The notes under the pieces are model-generated. The model did not search any database. It was not told the DNA's origin and saw only the letters and a program-made list of their open reading frames with translations. A DNA stretch of 30,035 bases, taken from the NCBI GenBank assembly GCA_910580005.1, contig CAJTXH010000021.1:1-30035 (forward strand), read 5' to 3'. Below, one piece after another: positions 1 through 8,921 of the stretch; position 1 is the stretch's first letter; each line of letters starts with the position of its first letter. A program made the translations under genes and the position numbers. The DNA is from an uncultured Lachnospiraceae bacterium (GTDB lineage Bacteria; Bacillota; Clostridia; Lachnospirales; Lachnospiraceae).

Positions 1-37
1 CCGCATTAAAAACAGGCACAATAATACTTAATTCCAT
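1..37 (-). CDS. Glycosyltransferase family 2, N-terminal fragment cut by the window edge
   Basis: Only the first 12 codons are inside the window. The start codon is at 37-35, preceded by a good AAAGGGG ribosome binding site about 6 bases upstream. The peptide begins MELSIIVPVFNA, the classic first beta strand of GT-A fold family 2 glycosyltransferases (S-I-I-V-P-V-F/Y-N). It lies 20 bases downstream of pseI on the same strand, so it is very probably the next gene of the polysaccharide operon. Donor and acceptor cannot be guessed from this fragment. Confidence 0.75.
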   Translation of the reverse strand, partial: MELSIIVPVFNA

Positions 38-57
38 GACAATCCCCTTTCTTGTTA

Positions 58-1110
58 TCAGCTGTCCATATCAATATCGTCCATTGACAGAGGACTCCCT
101 TTTTCTAAATCTGATAAAGCTCTCTTTCCAATAATATCTTTATAATATTTTGGCTTAAGGCCTGCCGCTGGTCTGATACTTCTTATATTTTCACTTGTAA
201 AAATTTCTCCTTTTTTAATATTATTTACAACAAACAGGCTTCTTCTGAATTTTAAATTACCCTGTTCACCTGTTGAATGCCCATATTTCACATTACCAAC
301 TGCCTGTTTTGCAATACGCACATTTCTAGCCATATCTGCAAATTCACCCATAGACATACTAAACTTACTATCTGCACTTTCAATACCTTCTAGTTTTACA
401 TGCTTTTCAATAACAACAGCCCCCATTGCAACACCAGCAATTGCCGCTATGCCACCTGGACTGTGGTCAGACAGCCCTACAGGAATTCCGAAACGTTGTA
501 TCATATCTTGTATATTAGCTAAATTCATGTCACACCATTTAGCTGGATATTCACTACAGCATTTTAAAAGAATAACCTGCCTGTTCCCCATGCGGTAACA
601 AGCATCTATAGCATCTTGTATCTCACACAATTCCCCCATGCCACAAGATATTATAACTGGTTTTCCTTTTTCTGCTACATATTCTATGAGTGGGATATCT
701 ACAAGTTCAAAACTTGCAATTTTATATGCGCTGCACCCAATTGACTCAAGAAAATCAACCGCATTTTTATCAAATGGAGTTGACAGGAAATCCATGCCAC
801 AAGCTTCACATTCTTTTTTTATCTGTTCATGCCAGCTATATGGTGTTTCTGCATCTGTATATAAATCATAAAGCTTGTAACCATCCCACAATCCACCATG
901 TATCTGAAAGTATTCTGAAGAACAATCAATAGTAATACTATCTGCCGTATATGTCTGGATTTTCAAGCAGTCTGCCCCTGACTTTGCTGCCTGGCGTACA
1001 ATTTCAAGAGCATTTTCTATGCTTCCGCCATGATTAGCACTCATTTCAGCAATAACATATATGCCATATGCATTAATTTTGTCAAATATCCTGGACACTC
1101 TATTCACCAT
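58..1110 (-). CDS. pseI: Pseudaminic acid synthase (NeuB family)
   Basis: Condenses phosphoenolpyruvate with 2,4-diacetamido-2,4,6-trideoxy-L-altrose to give pseudaminic acid, in the cytoplasm. The 350-residue length is normal. The NeuB TIM barrel covers about residues 15-275, with IAEMSANHGG at 20-29 and KIQTYTADS at 50-58. A C-terminal SAF (antifreeze-like) domain runs from about 289 to 347. The stretch FQIHGGLWDGYKLYDLY (about 68-84) resembles PseI more than sialic or legionaminic acid synthases, which is why I prefer pseI to neuB. It overlaps the end of pseF by 11 bases. The ribosome binding site AAAGG abuts the first ATG, so a GTG at codon 2 or codon 5 (1098) may be the real start. Substrate assignment also rests on pseB, pseC and pseF in the same operon. 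Confidence 0.85.
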   Translation of the reverse strand: MVNRVSRIFDKINAYGIYVIAEMSANHGGSIENALEIVRQAAKSGADCLKIQTYTADSITIDCSSEYFQIHGGLWDGYKLYDLYTDAETPYSWHEQIKKECEACGMDFLSTPFDKNAVDFLESIGCSAYKIASFELVDIPLIEYVAEKGKPVIISCGMGELCEIQDAIDACYRMGNRQVILLKCCSEYPAKWCDMNLANIQDMIQRFGIPVGLSDHSPGGIAAIAGVAMGAVVIEKHVKLEGIESADSKFSMSMGEFADMARNVRIAKQAVGNVKYGHSTGEQGNLKFRRSLFVVNNIKKGEIFTSENIRSIRPAAGLKPKYYKDIIGKRALSDLEKGSPLSMDDIDMDS

Positions 1111-1798
1111 CCTTTAAAATAAATATTTTATATTTTAATTCAGCAATATGCCAGTCTGAAATATTATCAATATCCTGTACCTCCTCTTCAGGCATAATAA
1201 TTGTTGCAGTATCTGGAGTAATTACAGTTTTATATTTCTGTAATGCACTGGTATAACAAAAATAAAACTGCCCACAATCATGGTATATATTTTCCAAATC
1301 CTGGCTTCTTACAGAACTAAATTCAGGATACTGGTATTTTAATTTACTATCTTTTATCACAACTGCCCTTTGCGGTGGAAAACTAAACTGGACAACAGGC
1401 ATTAATGAATCTGCTTTTGTAGCATATAGGATATCTAATGCATTTTGTAACTTTTCTGGAGTAATAAACGGGGCTGTTGGATAAATACAACATATTAAAC
1501 CAAAATATTTTCCCTGTGCCTCATAATTAGAAATAACCTCTAATAATACATCAGCCGTTGTAGCATAATCACTACTTGCTGTTTCTGACCTTAAAAAAGG
1601 TACACTTGCACCATAACTTTCCGCAATCCTGGCAATCTCCCCACTATCTGTTGAAACCATTACTTCATTAAATATACCACTGTTTAATGCGGCTTCTATA
1701 CTATATGCTATTATTGGTTTGCCACAAAATTCTTTTATATTCTTTTGGGGTATTCTTTTTGAACCACCCCTGGCAGTAATTATTGCTATTATATCCAT
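1100..1798 (-). CDS. pseF: CMP-pseudaminic acid cytidylyltransferase (acylneuraminate cytidylyltransferase family)
   Basis: Activates the nonulosonic acid with CTP to CMP-pseudaminate, the donor for the transferase. It has 232 residues, typical of PseF. The N-terminal nucleotide-binding motif ARGGSKRIPQKNI at about 9-21 is diagnostic of CMP-sugar synthetases of the NeuA/KdsB type. The conserved YPTAPF is near residue 106. It starts 19 bases after pseC behind GGAAG and overlaps pseI by 11 bases, so translation is probably coupled. NeuA (Neu5Ac) or LegF are the alternatives from sequence alone. The pseudaminic pathway context decides. No PseG hydrolase domain is fused to it. Confidence 0.85.
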   Translation of the reverse strand: MDIIAIITARGGSKRIPQKNIKEFCGKPIIAYSIEAALNSGIFNEVMVSTDSGEIARIAESYGASVPFLRSETASSDYATTADVLLEVISNYEAQGKYFGLICCIYPTAPFITPEKLQNALDILYATKADSLMPVVQFSFPPQRAVVIKDSKLKYQYPEFSSVRSQDLENIYHDCGQFYFCYTSALQKYKTVITPDTATIIMPEEEVQDIDNISDWHIAELKYKIFILKDGE

Positions 1799-1817
1799 AT
1801 ACTTCCAGATCCTTCTT

Positions 1818-3011
1818 CTATTTTCTATAATTTTCTATAACCTTCCTAACAGCATGTATAACATCTTCTGTATCCTGGTCTGACATAGCGGGATACAAAG
1901 GTATACTCATAATCTCTTCATATACTTTCTCCGCGTTTCTACAAATCCCTTTCTTATATCCTCTTGCCTGGTAAAATGGAAACCAGTACACAGGTATATA
2001 ATGTACTTGCGGCTGTATTCCCTCTTCTGACATTGCATTAAAAAACTCCAGCCTTGTACATGACAGCATATCCATGTTTAAACGTAATATATACAAATGC
2101 CTGCAGGTATCTGCCTGTGGTATTTCCTCTTGTAAAATGATTTCTGGAAAAACAGAAAATGCTTCGTTATATTTTTTAACAATTTCCTTTCTACGGACAA
2201 TAAACCAGTCTATCTTATGGAGCTGGCTTCTGACCAGGGCACATTGGATATCTGTAATTCTATAGTTGTATCCTTGTGATATCTCTTCATAATACCACGG
2301 TTCATCATGGTTTTCTTTCATTAAATCCCTATTATGGGTAATACCATGTGAACGGGCAAGTAATACTTTATTATAATAATCCTTATTATTTGTGAGAACA
2401 GCACCCCCTTCACCACCTGTAACCGTTTTAACAGGATGAAAACTGAAAGTAGTAATATCTGCTAGGTTTCCAGCTTTTTTACCATTATACATGGAACCAA
2501 TTGAATGGGCAGCATCTTCTATAAATACCAGATTATATTCATCACAAATCCTGCGGATTTCTTCTACTTCCACTATCTGCCCGGTAAAATCAACAGCTAT
2601 AACAGCCTTTGTCCTGTTAGTTATATTCTTCCGAATACTTTCAGGGTCAATATTATATGTTTTAGAATTAATATCTGCAAATACTGGGACTGCACCACAA
2701 TATACAGCGCAATTTGCACTAGCAGCAAATGTAAGTGGTGTTGTAACAACCTCATCACCTGGACCAATGCCAGCAGCAATACATGCACAATGAAGAGCAG
2801 CTGTACCATTTGATACTACAGCAGCATATCTTCCACCCGTATATTTGCAAAGTTCCTCCTCTAAGCCTTCAACTTCCGGACCACAGGTCAGATAATTACT
2901 TTGAAGCGTTTTTATCACAGCCTCTATATCATCAATGTCAATAAATTGTTTTCCATATGAAATTTTATCCTTACGGACAGGAGTTCCCCCCATAATAGCT
3001 AACATTTCCAT
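1818..3011 (-). CDS. pseC: UDP-4-amino-4,6-dideoxy-N-acetyl-beta-L-altrosamine transaminase
   Basis: PLP-dependent sugar aminotransferase of the DegT/DnrJ/EryC1/StrS family. It converts the UDP-4-keto-hexose made by PseB into UDP-4-amino-4,6-dideoxy-L-AltNAc. It has 397 residues. SNGTAALH is at 67-74, the PLP ring-stacking and Asp region is FIEDAAHSIGS at 163-173, and the Schiff-base lysine is K195 in FHPVKTVTGGEGG. The N-terminal start GGTPVRKDKISYGKQ is typical of PseC. The start is supported by GGAG six bases before the ATG. It sits 77 bases downstream of the flippase gene and 19 bases upstream of pseF. Confidence 0.87.
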   Translation of the reverse strand: MEMLAIMGGTPVRKDKISYGKQFIDIDDIEAVIKTLQSNYLTCGPEVEGLEEELCKYTGGRYAAVVSNGTAALHCACIAAGIGPGDEVVTTPLTFAASANCAVYCGAVPVFADINSKTYNIDPESIRKNITNRTKAVIAVDFTGQIVEVEEIRRICDEYNLVFIEDAAHSIGSMYNGKKAGNLADITTFSFHPVKTVTGGEGGAVLTNNKDYYNKVLLARSHGITHNRDLMKENHDEPWYYEEISQGYNYRITDIQCALVRSQLHKIDWFIVRRKEIVKKYNEAFSVFPEIILQEEIPQADTCRHLYILRLNMDMLSCTRLEFFNAMSEEGIQPQVHYIPVYWFPFYQARGYKKGICRNAEKVYEEIMSIPLYPAMSDQDTEDVIHAVRKVIENYRK

Positions 3012-3088
3012 ATCATACTCCTATATTTTATAAAGTTACCCATGTATACTTCTACTTCAAAACTATAGATTTATTATAATTATATAAT

Positions 3089-4495
3089 TTAAAATATAGT
3101 TTTTCTCTTCCAAATTCTAAATAACTCAAATATTCCCAGTAATATACCTGTTCCCCATCTTAATATCCAGTAATCCTCCAAAACATAATACACCCCTGAA
3201 AATATAATAACTACCAGTAACCCAATAAACAATGGTTTTAATTTCAGTGGGTAACGTTCCAGTTTCCATGTTTTTACAGTTAGTAAATGGAAACATGCCA
3301 ATAATATATAACTAATAAGAGTTGCTGTTGCTGCACCATACATACCATATTCTGGAATCAAAATTACATTTAACATAATATTAGCTAAAGCAGCACCACC
3401 AGTACCTATTGCAATAATCCTAGGTTTAGAATTAAAAAATTCATAATTAACTGCAAACTGGTATATATAAGTAAAATAAACTACTAGAACAAGTATTGGT
3501 ACAAGAGGCATTCCTTCCCAGTATTCATCATTAGCAAAAACCTTTACTACTTCATTTGATAATAAAAGAAAACCACAAACTAAAGTTACAAATAAATGTA
3601 CATAATTTTTAATATTTTTATTAAGTTTATCATAATCCCTATTATATAAACCATCATAAAAAAAAGGACTCCACGAATTATTTAACGCATTCATAATAGT
3701 GGATAATAATGCTACAAACGAATAAAAAAAGCTATAAATTCCTATATCTGCCGACAGTGTTCCCATTTTCTCCATCATTACCCTGTCTGACTGTCCTAAT
3801 ACCTGGCTTGAAAGTGTATGGAATATCATAGGAAGACCAAAAAGCAGGCTGTATTTCCAATATACGCGGTCAAAACCATATGGCTGGCGTTTAAAAAATA
3901 TAATCCATATTACAACAGCAGTTAAAATATGTGGAATAACAGAACCAATAACCCTGGAATAAAATAATTCAGGAAGTTTGTCACTAAAAGCAACAAGTAA
4001 AACAACAGATAATAATGTTGTAAATACTAATATTTCTAATGATAATAACATATTATATAATGCTTTTTTTTCATATACCCATGAACCACTGGCAAAGTTA
4101 ACCACAAAATGGGCGGCAGCCTCTATTAGCATTAATATAAATATACTAACTGGATAGCCAAGCATAGAAGAAATCTGTTTTGAAAATATTACGCATATTA
4201 CAAAAATAGCAATACTAATAACTGTTCCTTCTACAAGTATACTTGTTTTAAACTTGTAATAACTATCCTTGTATTTATAAAAACCTGTACCTATACTTGA
4301 GGCAACATTACACCCCATAAAACACACAATAATGCTTAACCATGATGCATATACTGAATATTTACCAAACTGTTCCGCTCCAAGAAGCCGTGTAAATAAT
4401 GGCATCGTTATAAAAGCAATACCGCTTCTTATAACAGTACTTAGAAAATTATAAAATGTTTGAGAATTAGCATTCTTTGATTTTAAATTCAACAA
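3089..4495 (-). CDS. Oligosaccharide flippase, Wzx-like (MOP superfamily)
   Basis: Predicted polytopic membrane protein of 468 residues with about 12-14 hydrophobic segments spread over its whole length. The N-terminus FYNFLSTVIRSGIAFITMPLF and the following TRLLGAEQFGKYSVY are the standard opening of polysaccharide transport (Wzx/RfbX) proteins. It should flip the undecaprenyl-linked repeat unit across the membrane for the Wzy polymerase encoded upstream. No in-frame ATG fits. The first usable codons are two consecutive TTGs about 10 bases after AGGTG, with an in-frame TGA just before them, so a TTG start is required. Confidence 0.88.
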   Translation of the reverse strand: MLNLKSKNANSQTFYNFLSTVIRSGIAFITMPLFTRLLGAEQFGKYSVYASWLSIIVCFMGCNVASSIGTGFYKYKDSYYKFKTSILVEGTVISIAIFVICVIFSKQISSMLGYPVSIFILMLIEAAAHFVVNFASGSWVYEKKALYNMLLSLEILVFTTLLSVVLLVAFSDKLPELFYSRVIGSVIPHILTAVVIWIIFFKRQPYGFDRVYWKYSLLFGLPMIFHTLSSQVLGQSDRVMMEKMGTLSADIGIYSFFYSFVALLSTIMNALNNSWSPFFYDGLYNRDYDKLNKNIKNYVHLFVTLVCGFLLLSNEVVKVFANDEYWEGMPLVPILVLVVYFTYIYQFAVNYEFFNSKPRIIAIGTGGAALANIMLNVILIPEYGMYGAATATLISYILLACFHLLTVKTWKLERYPLKLKPLFIGLLVVIIFSGVYYVLEDYWILRWGTGILLGIFELFRIWKRKTIF

Positions 4496-4541
4496 TATTA
4501 ATAATCACCTGCTTTATTAGTTATCAAACTTTAAACTATGC

Positions 4542-5873
4542 TTATAAAATAATTGACATATTTTTTCTATTAATAAAATTATCCATTACATCTGCAATTT
4601 TATAAGTTACTTTTTCATCAATATTAGTTATAATTTTTCCACTTATAATAGCCCTGATAAAAGCAACAAGTTCATAACGTATGCCTTCACCATCTAACTG
4701 GTAAAAATATCTTTTATTATTTAATGGATTTTCATATCTTAACTCAAAGTAATCTGTATTCCACCATGGTGCTGGGACATATACATAACAATTTGTACCA
4801 GAAATTATAAGTTCTCCTTCTGATTTTACTCCGTCCCCAACCTTAATAGATGCAACAGCATTTTCATAAGTAAAATCTATTTTTGTAAAACTATCATATT
4901 TTTTTTGGTTATCATAAAAATGTGAAACAATATGATAATCCAGATATTTAGTTCCTAATATCTGGAATATCGGAAGAAGTGCTGTTGGTCCCCACTCAAA
5001 TATTCCATTCCATTCAGTATTAAATTTTCTGTCTTTCCGCAGACTTGTGCATGTTGCATCTACAGATATAACCTGTCCAATCTTTCCTGTTTTAATTAAA
5101 AGCAATAGTCTTGAAAAAGCTGTAGAATATGCAGTTTTAACAGCTTCCATTAATATAAGCTTTTTTGAAGCAGCTAACTTAAATAATTCTACACACTCTT
5201 TCTGGTTTAATACAACAGGTGATTCACATAAAACATGCTTTCCTTTCTCTAACGCCTTTTTAATCTGGCTATAATGTAATCCTGGCAATGACCTTATATA
5301 TACTGCATCAACTTCATTAAGCAAACTATCATAATCATCTGTTATTACATCTAATTTTCTTAATGAAGCTGGTATTTCCCTAATATCTCCTGCACATAGA
5401 CCTGTTACATGTATTCCATTGACATATCCTGCTTCTATTTCTATTTTATTAAGAAACTTAGATTCGCCAACAAGACCAAGACGGATATTTCTTTCTTGTG
5501 CCCTTAAATCGGAACTTGATACACCTTGTGTACGTTTAAGATACACAACCTTACAATATTCTTCCAGGTAATCAAACTTTCCAACCCAGTCAGAACCTAT
5601 TGCAAAAATATCTATATCATATTTACATATATCATCAATTTTTTGTCCTTCATATTCTTCAACTATTATCTCATCAGCAAGGCCTGTTGATTTTACTGCC
5701 TCAATACGTTCCATTAGAGATTGTCTTACATTTATCTTACCTCTTATTTTATCAAAATCATCTGCTGTAACTCCAACAATAAGATAATCACCCAGTTTCT
5801 TAGCCCTTTCAAGCAGTCGGATATGCCCATAGTGCAACATATCATATGTTCCATATGTAATTACTTTCAACAT
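4542..5873 (-). CDS. Cytidylyltransferase (TagD-like) fused to a Gfo/Idh/MocA oxidoreductase-like domain
   Basis: Two-domain protein of 443 residues. Residues 1-125 form a nucleotidyltransferase of the TagD/CCT family, with GTYDMLHYGH at 8-17 and RTQGVSSSDLR at 114-124. It should join CTP to a phosphorylated small alcohol or acid. Residues 129-443 resemble the Gfo/Idh/MocA fold (NAD(P)-dependent sugar or polyol oxidoreductases). However, the usual catalytic EKP motif reads E217-S218-P219, so the key lysine is missing, and the Rossmann glycine loop (GLVGES, about 133-138) is unusual. The gene lies between a class V aminotransferase/LicD pair and the flippase. I infer that it makes or modifies the CDP-activated group that LicD transfers. 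Substrate unknown. GAGG lies about 13 bases before the ATG. Confidence 0.8.
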   Translation of the reverse strand: MLKVITYGTYDMLHYGHIRLLERAKKLGDYLIVGVTADDFDKIRGKINVRQSLMERIEAVKSTGLADEIIVEEYEGQKIDDICKYDIDIFAIGSDWVGKFDYLEEYCKVVYLKRTQGVSSSDLRAQERNIRLGLVGESKFLNKIEIEAGYVNGIHVTGLCAGDIREIPASLRKLDVITDDYDSLLNEVDAVYIRSLPGLHYSQIKKALEKGKHVLCESPVVLNQKECVELFKLAASKKLILMEAVKTAYSTAFSRLLLLIKTGKIGQVISVDATCTSLRKDRKFNTEWNGIFEWGPTALLPIFQILGTKYLDYHIVSHFYDNQKKYDSFTKIDFTYENAVASIKVGDGVKSEGELIISGTNCYVYVPAPWWNTDYFELRYENPLNNKRYFYQLDGEGIRYELVAFIRAIISGKIITNIDEKVTYKIADVMDNFINRKNMSIIL

Positions 5874-5930
5874 AGATATTTATACCTCATGTAAAAACCA
5901 TATTAATTCTTTGCTTACTTATTACATAAC

Positions 5931-7004
5931 CTAAAGCAGCCCCTTTGATTTCATATCATTAAAAGCCCATATCAACTTGTCATTATCATCAGCCGTAAGA
6001 CACCCCATATGTCCCACACGGAAAATTTTATCTTTCAGTTCTCCTCCATTTGGACAAATCCATATACCATAATTATCCTTTAATTCTAAAAATATATTAT
6101 AAGCAGACACAGAAAAAGGATGTAATGGTGTAACAGCATTTGATAAAGACTCTGAAACAATTTTAAATGGAAGATTTTTGATTTTATTTCTAAAATCTGA
6201 AGCTAAACTGCTGACACGTTTAATTTCTTTTATAACTCCTCCAGATTTGTCTATTTCCTTCAGCCTTTCATTAATCTGAAGCAGTATCTGGACAGCTGGC
6301 GTAAAAGGAGTTTGTCCACGCTTAGCATTATCAATAGCATCCTTCAGATTAAAATACATAGATTTGACGTCTTTTTCCTCAATACGTTTTACTGACTCAC
6401 AGGAAAGCACAATTACCGAAACTCCTGGCGGACATGCAAGAGCTTTTTGCGAGCCCGTTATCATTACTCCTGCCCCAAGTTTGCACATATTAAATTCATC
6501 AGCTAAAAAGGAACTGATTGCATCAACAACAAGAAATAAATTATTTTTATTACAAAACTGGCTTATCAAATCCATATCATAAAGGACACCTGTTGATGTT
6601 TCATGGACATTAACAATAAAGCCTGTATAACCTTGCCCATTATACTGTTCAAGCAAATCGGGTTTCAAGGCTTTGCCTGCCTCTAACCTGATTTCTGTAA
6701 ATGGTATATTGTAAATCTCACATAATCTTGTAAAACGTTGTCCAAAACTTCCACCATTTACTACTAATACTTTATCTGTTCTGTCAAAAACATTCATAAC
6801 CACAGCTTCCATAGAAGCTGTACCAGAGCCAGTTAAAAAGACTACTTTAGCATCTTCTTCTGCATATGCAAATTTTTTCATAAGTTTCTCATTTTCAAAC
6901 ATAATTTCTGAAAATTCTGCAGTTCTAAAATAAGGAACTTGTTCCGCCCCAATACGAAGCACACCTTCATTTGACATTACTGGACCAGCAGCAAAATTAA
7001 CCAT
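5931..7004 (-). CDS. Class V PLP-dependent aminotransferase
   Basis: About 357 residues from the ATG at 7004, which follows GAGGTT by 7 bases. Fold-type I aminotransferase resembling alanine-glyoxylate / serine-pyruvate / 2-aminoethylphosphonate transaminases. It has a phosphate-binding SGTAS loop at 60-64, HETSTG at 134-139, the PLP pyridine aspartate D161 in VVDAISSF, and the Schiff-base lysine K187 in TGSQKALACPPG. Its position between licD and the cytidylyltransferase fusion gene suggests it makes an amino-alcohol or amino-acid precursor that is CDP-activated and put on the polysaccharide. 2-Aminoethylphosphonate is one possibility, but no phosphoenolpyruvate mutase is in the window, so I do not name it phnW. 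Confidence 0.8.
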   Translation of the reverse strand: MVNFAAGPVMSNEGVLRIGAEQVPYFRTAEFSEIMFENEKLMKKFAYAEEDAKVVFLTGSGTASMEAVVMNVFDRTDKVLVVNGGSFGQRFTRLCEIYNIPFTEIRLEAGKALKPDLLEQYNGQGYTGFIVNVHETSTGVLYDMDLISQFCNKNNLFLVVDAISSFLADEFNMCKLGAGVMITGSQKALACPPGVSVIVLSCESVKRIEEKDVKSMYFNLKDAIDNAKRGQTPFTPAVQILLQINERLKEIDKSGGVIKEIKRVSSLASDFRNKIKNLPFKIVSESLSNAVTPLHPFSVSAYNIFLELKDNYGIWICPNGGELKDKIFRVGHMGCLTADDNDKLIWAFNDMKSKGLL

Positions 7005-7030
7005 TATATACAACCTCACTAAATAAAATA

Positions 7031-7852
7031 TTATACTTGTACCTTTTTAATATGATGCCAGTTTCCTCTTTCATTCTTTGGAGGAAGTTTCATATAATCA
7101 CCATATAACCTATAAAGCAATTTATCATACCCTTCTGGGCACTGGAACATTTCTCCTTCAAATTCAAGATTAATAAACTTGTTAAGACTATCAGTCGGAA
7201 TAACTACTTTGCCATATCTCAAATCTGGTTCTTTTAAATAATTACATTTTTCTTTGTTATACAATTTTAAAAGCTTTTCATACTTATTCACAATCCAGCC
7301 ACGTTTAAAAAAAACTGCTAGAAAATAAAATGGAAAATATTCTGCCATTTTCAAAATTAATTTTATTTTTTTCATTCCGAGCCAGGGATAAACCCTTTCT
7401 TTACATATCAAAATATGTTTACAAAACTCTATCTGGCTTCCTTGCCATATTTGTTTTATCCGTTGTTCTGGATAATTATCATACGGAAAAATATCAATAA
7501 AAATACCATCTTTCATTTTACAATTTTGTGAAATTAATTCAGTAAATATTGTGCCTTTCTTTCTTATCTTTGCATACGCATTCGGATAATGGATATCTGT
7601 ATGGAAATCCTGAAAGAACAAATCATCAGGCAAGCTCTTTGATGCTATTCTGCAAAACCTGTCATAATCCTTTCTAGGCATTGCAACATCAAGGTCATCA
7701 TCCCAGGGGATAAACCCTTTATGCCTTACTGCACCTAAAAGAGTTCCACCATCAAGAAAATACTGTAAATGGTAATTTTCGCAAATTTTTACAAATTCTT
7801 TTAAAATATCCAACTGCAGCATCTGCACTTGTCTAAGCAATTTATTATTCAT
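7031..7852 (-). CDS. LicD family phosphotransferase
   Basis: LicD proteins transfer a phosphorylated substituent (phosphocholine in pneumococcus, other groups elsewhere) from a CDP-linked donor to a sugar. With the ATG at 7852 (GGAG six to seven bases upstream) the protein has 273 residues. The diagnostic block is GGTLLGAVRHKG at 35-46 followed by FIPWDDDLDVAMPR at 47-60, holding the metal-binding aspartates. An earlier GTG at 7891 would overlap the pseB stop but has no ribosome binding site. Next to a cytidylyltransferase gene and an aminotransferase gene, it probably attaches a CDP-activated amino compound. No LicA/LicC choline genes are seen. Confidence 0.87.
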   Translation of the reverse strand: MNNKLLRQVQMLQLDILKEFVKICENYHLQYFLDGGTLLGAVRHKGFIPWDDDLDVAMPRKDYDRFCRIASKSLPDDLFFQDFHTDIHYPNAYAKIRKKGTIFTELISQNCKMKDGIFIDIFPYDNYPEQRIKQIWQGSQIEFCKHILICKERVYPWLGMKKIKLILKMAEYFPFYFLAVFFKRGWIVNKYEKLLKLYNKEKCNYLKEPDLRYGKVVIPTDSLNKFINLEFEGEMFQCPEGYDKLLYRLYGDYMKLPPKNERGNWHHIKKVQV

Positions 7853-7890
7853 AGAAATCTCCATTCCACTGCATATGTCTAAAATATACA

Positions 7891-8895
7891 CTATTTCTTT
7901 TTATAATACTGTTCATTGAGCAATGTTTTTAAATCCTCAATAGAATACCATTCTGTATTGTTTCCAGAACTATATGAAAAGCCATAATCTAATTTCTTTC
8001 CACCTTCTATTATTTTACTTTCATCCCAGAAATCCATCTGGGGATATACAATATAATGTTTCTCATATTCATAAGTATGCAGAGAATCTTCAGTTGTAAC
8101 CATTATCTCATGAAGCTTTTCACCTTCACGTATACCTATCTCTTTCATCTTACATCCTGGAAGCATTGCCTGTGCAAGGTCTGTAATTTTAAATGAAGGA
8201 ATTTTAGAGATAAATGTCTCTCCTCCTCTTGCCTCTTCTAATGCCTTAATAACAAGTTTTACCCCTTCTTCAAGACTAATCCAGAATCTTGTCATACGGT
8301 AATCAGTAATCGGCAATTCTTTGCCACCATTTTTAATTATATTGTCAAAAAAAGGAATAACTGAACCACGGCTGCCAGCTACATTACCATACCGCACAAT
8401 TGCAAAACAAACATCCTTAGCACCTGCATAAGCATTCCCTGCAATAAAAAGTTTATCTGATACAAGTTTTGTACCACCATATAAATTAATCGGATTAACA
8501 GCTTTATCTGTAGAAAGTGCAATAACTTTTTTTACACCACTGTCAAGTGCAGCATTAATTACATTTGCCGCACCATTAACATTTGTTTTAATCGCCTCCA
8601 GAGGATTATATTCACATGCTGGTACTTGTTTTAGTGCAGCAGCATGTATAACATACTCCACACCTTCCATAGCCCTTTTCATACGTTCCAGGTCTCTTAC
8701 ATCCCCGACAAAGAAGCGCAGACATTTAAACTTAGGATGGTTTTTATATTTATTTTGCATATTAAACTGCTTAAACTCATCTCTTGAATAAATTATTATT
8801 TTATTTGGATTATAATTTTCAAGAACAAAATCTACAAATTTATTTCCAAAAGAGCCTGTCCCACCAGTTACTAGAATCGTTTTGTTGTTTAACAT
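7891..8895 (-). CDS. pseB: UDP-N-acetylglucosamine 4,6-dehydratase (inverting)
   Basis: First enzyme of pseudaminic acid synthesis. It is an SDR-family dehydratase that also inverts C5, giving UDP-2-acetamido-2,6-dideoxy-beta-L-arabino-hex-4-ulose. It has 334 residues. The NAD(P) loop TGGTGSFG is at 10-17. The active-site region STDKAVNPINLYGGTK near 128-143 replaces the usual SDR YxxxK environment exactly as in PseB/FlaA1. VRYGNVAGSRGSVIPFF follows. The start is supported by AGGAG nine bases before the ATG. It stands apart from pseC, pseF and pseI by six kilobases but on the same strand in the same tight gene series. Confidence 0.9.
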   Translation of the reverse strand: MLNNKTILVTGGTGSFGNKFVDFVLENYNPNKIIIYSRDEFKQFNMQNKYKNHPKFKCLRFFVGDVRDLERMKRAMEGVEYVIHAAALKQVPACEYNPLEAIKTNVNGAANVINAALDSGVKKVIALSTDKAVNPINLYGGTKLVSDKLFIAGNAYAGAKDVCFAIVRYGNVAGSRGSVIPFFDNIIKNGGKELPITDYRMTRFWISLEEGVKLVIKALEEARGGETFISKIPSFKITDLAQAMLPGCKMKEIGIREGEKLHEIMVTTEDSLHTYEYEKHYIVYPQMDFWDESKIIEGGKKLDYGFSYSSGNNTEWYSIEDLKTLLNEQYYKKK

Positions 8896-8921
8896 ATTTA
8901 CATCTCCTTTTTATCTATTAA

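Noticed and set aside
58..1798. Naming these two genes neuB and neuA (sialic acid)
   Set aside because: pseB and pseC in the same operon and the GGLWDG-containing stretch in the synthase point to pseudaminic acid; no neuC epimerase is seen.
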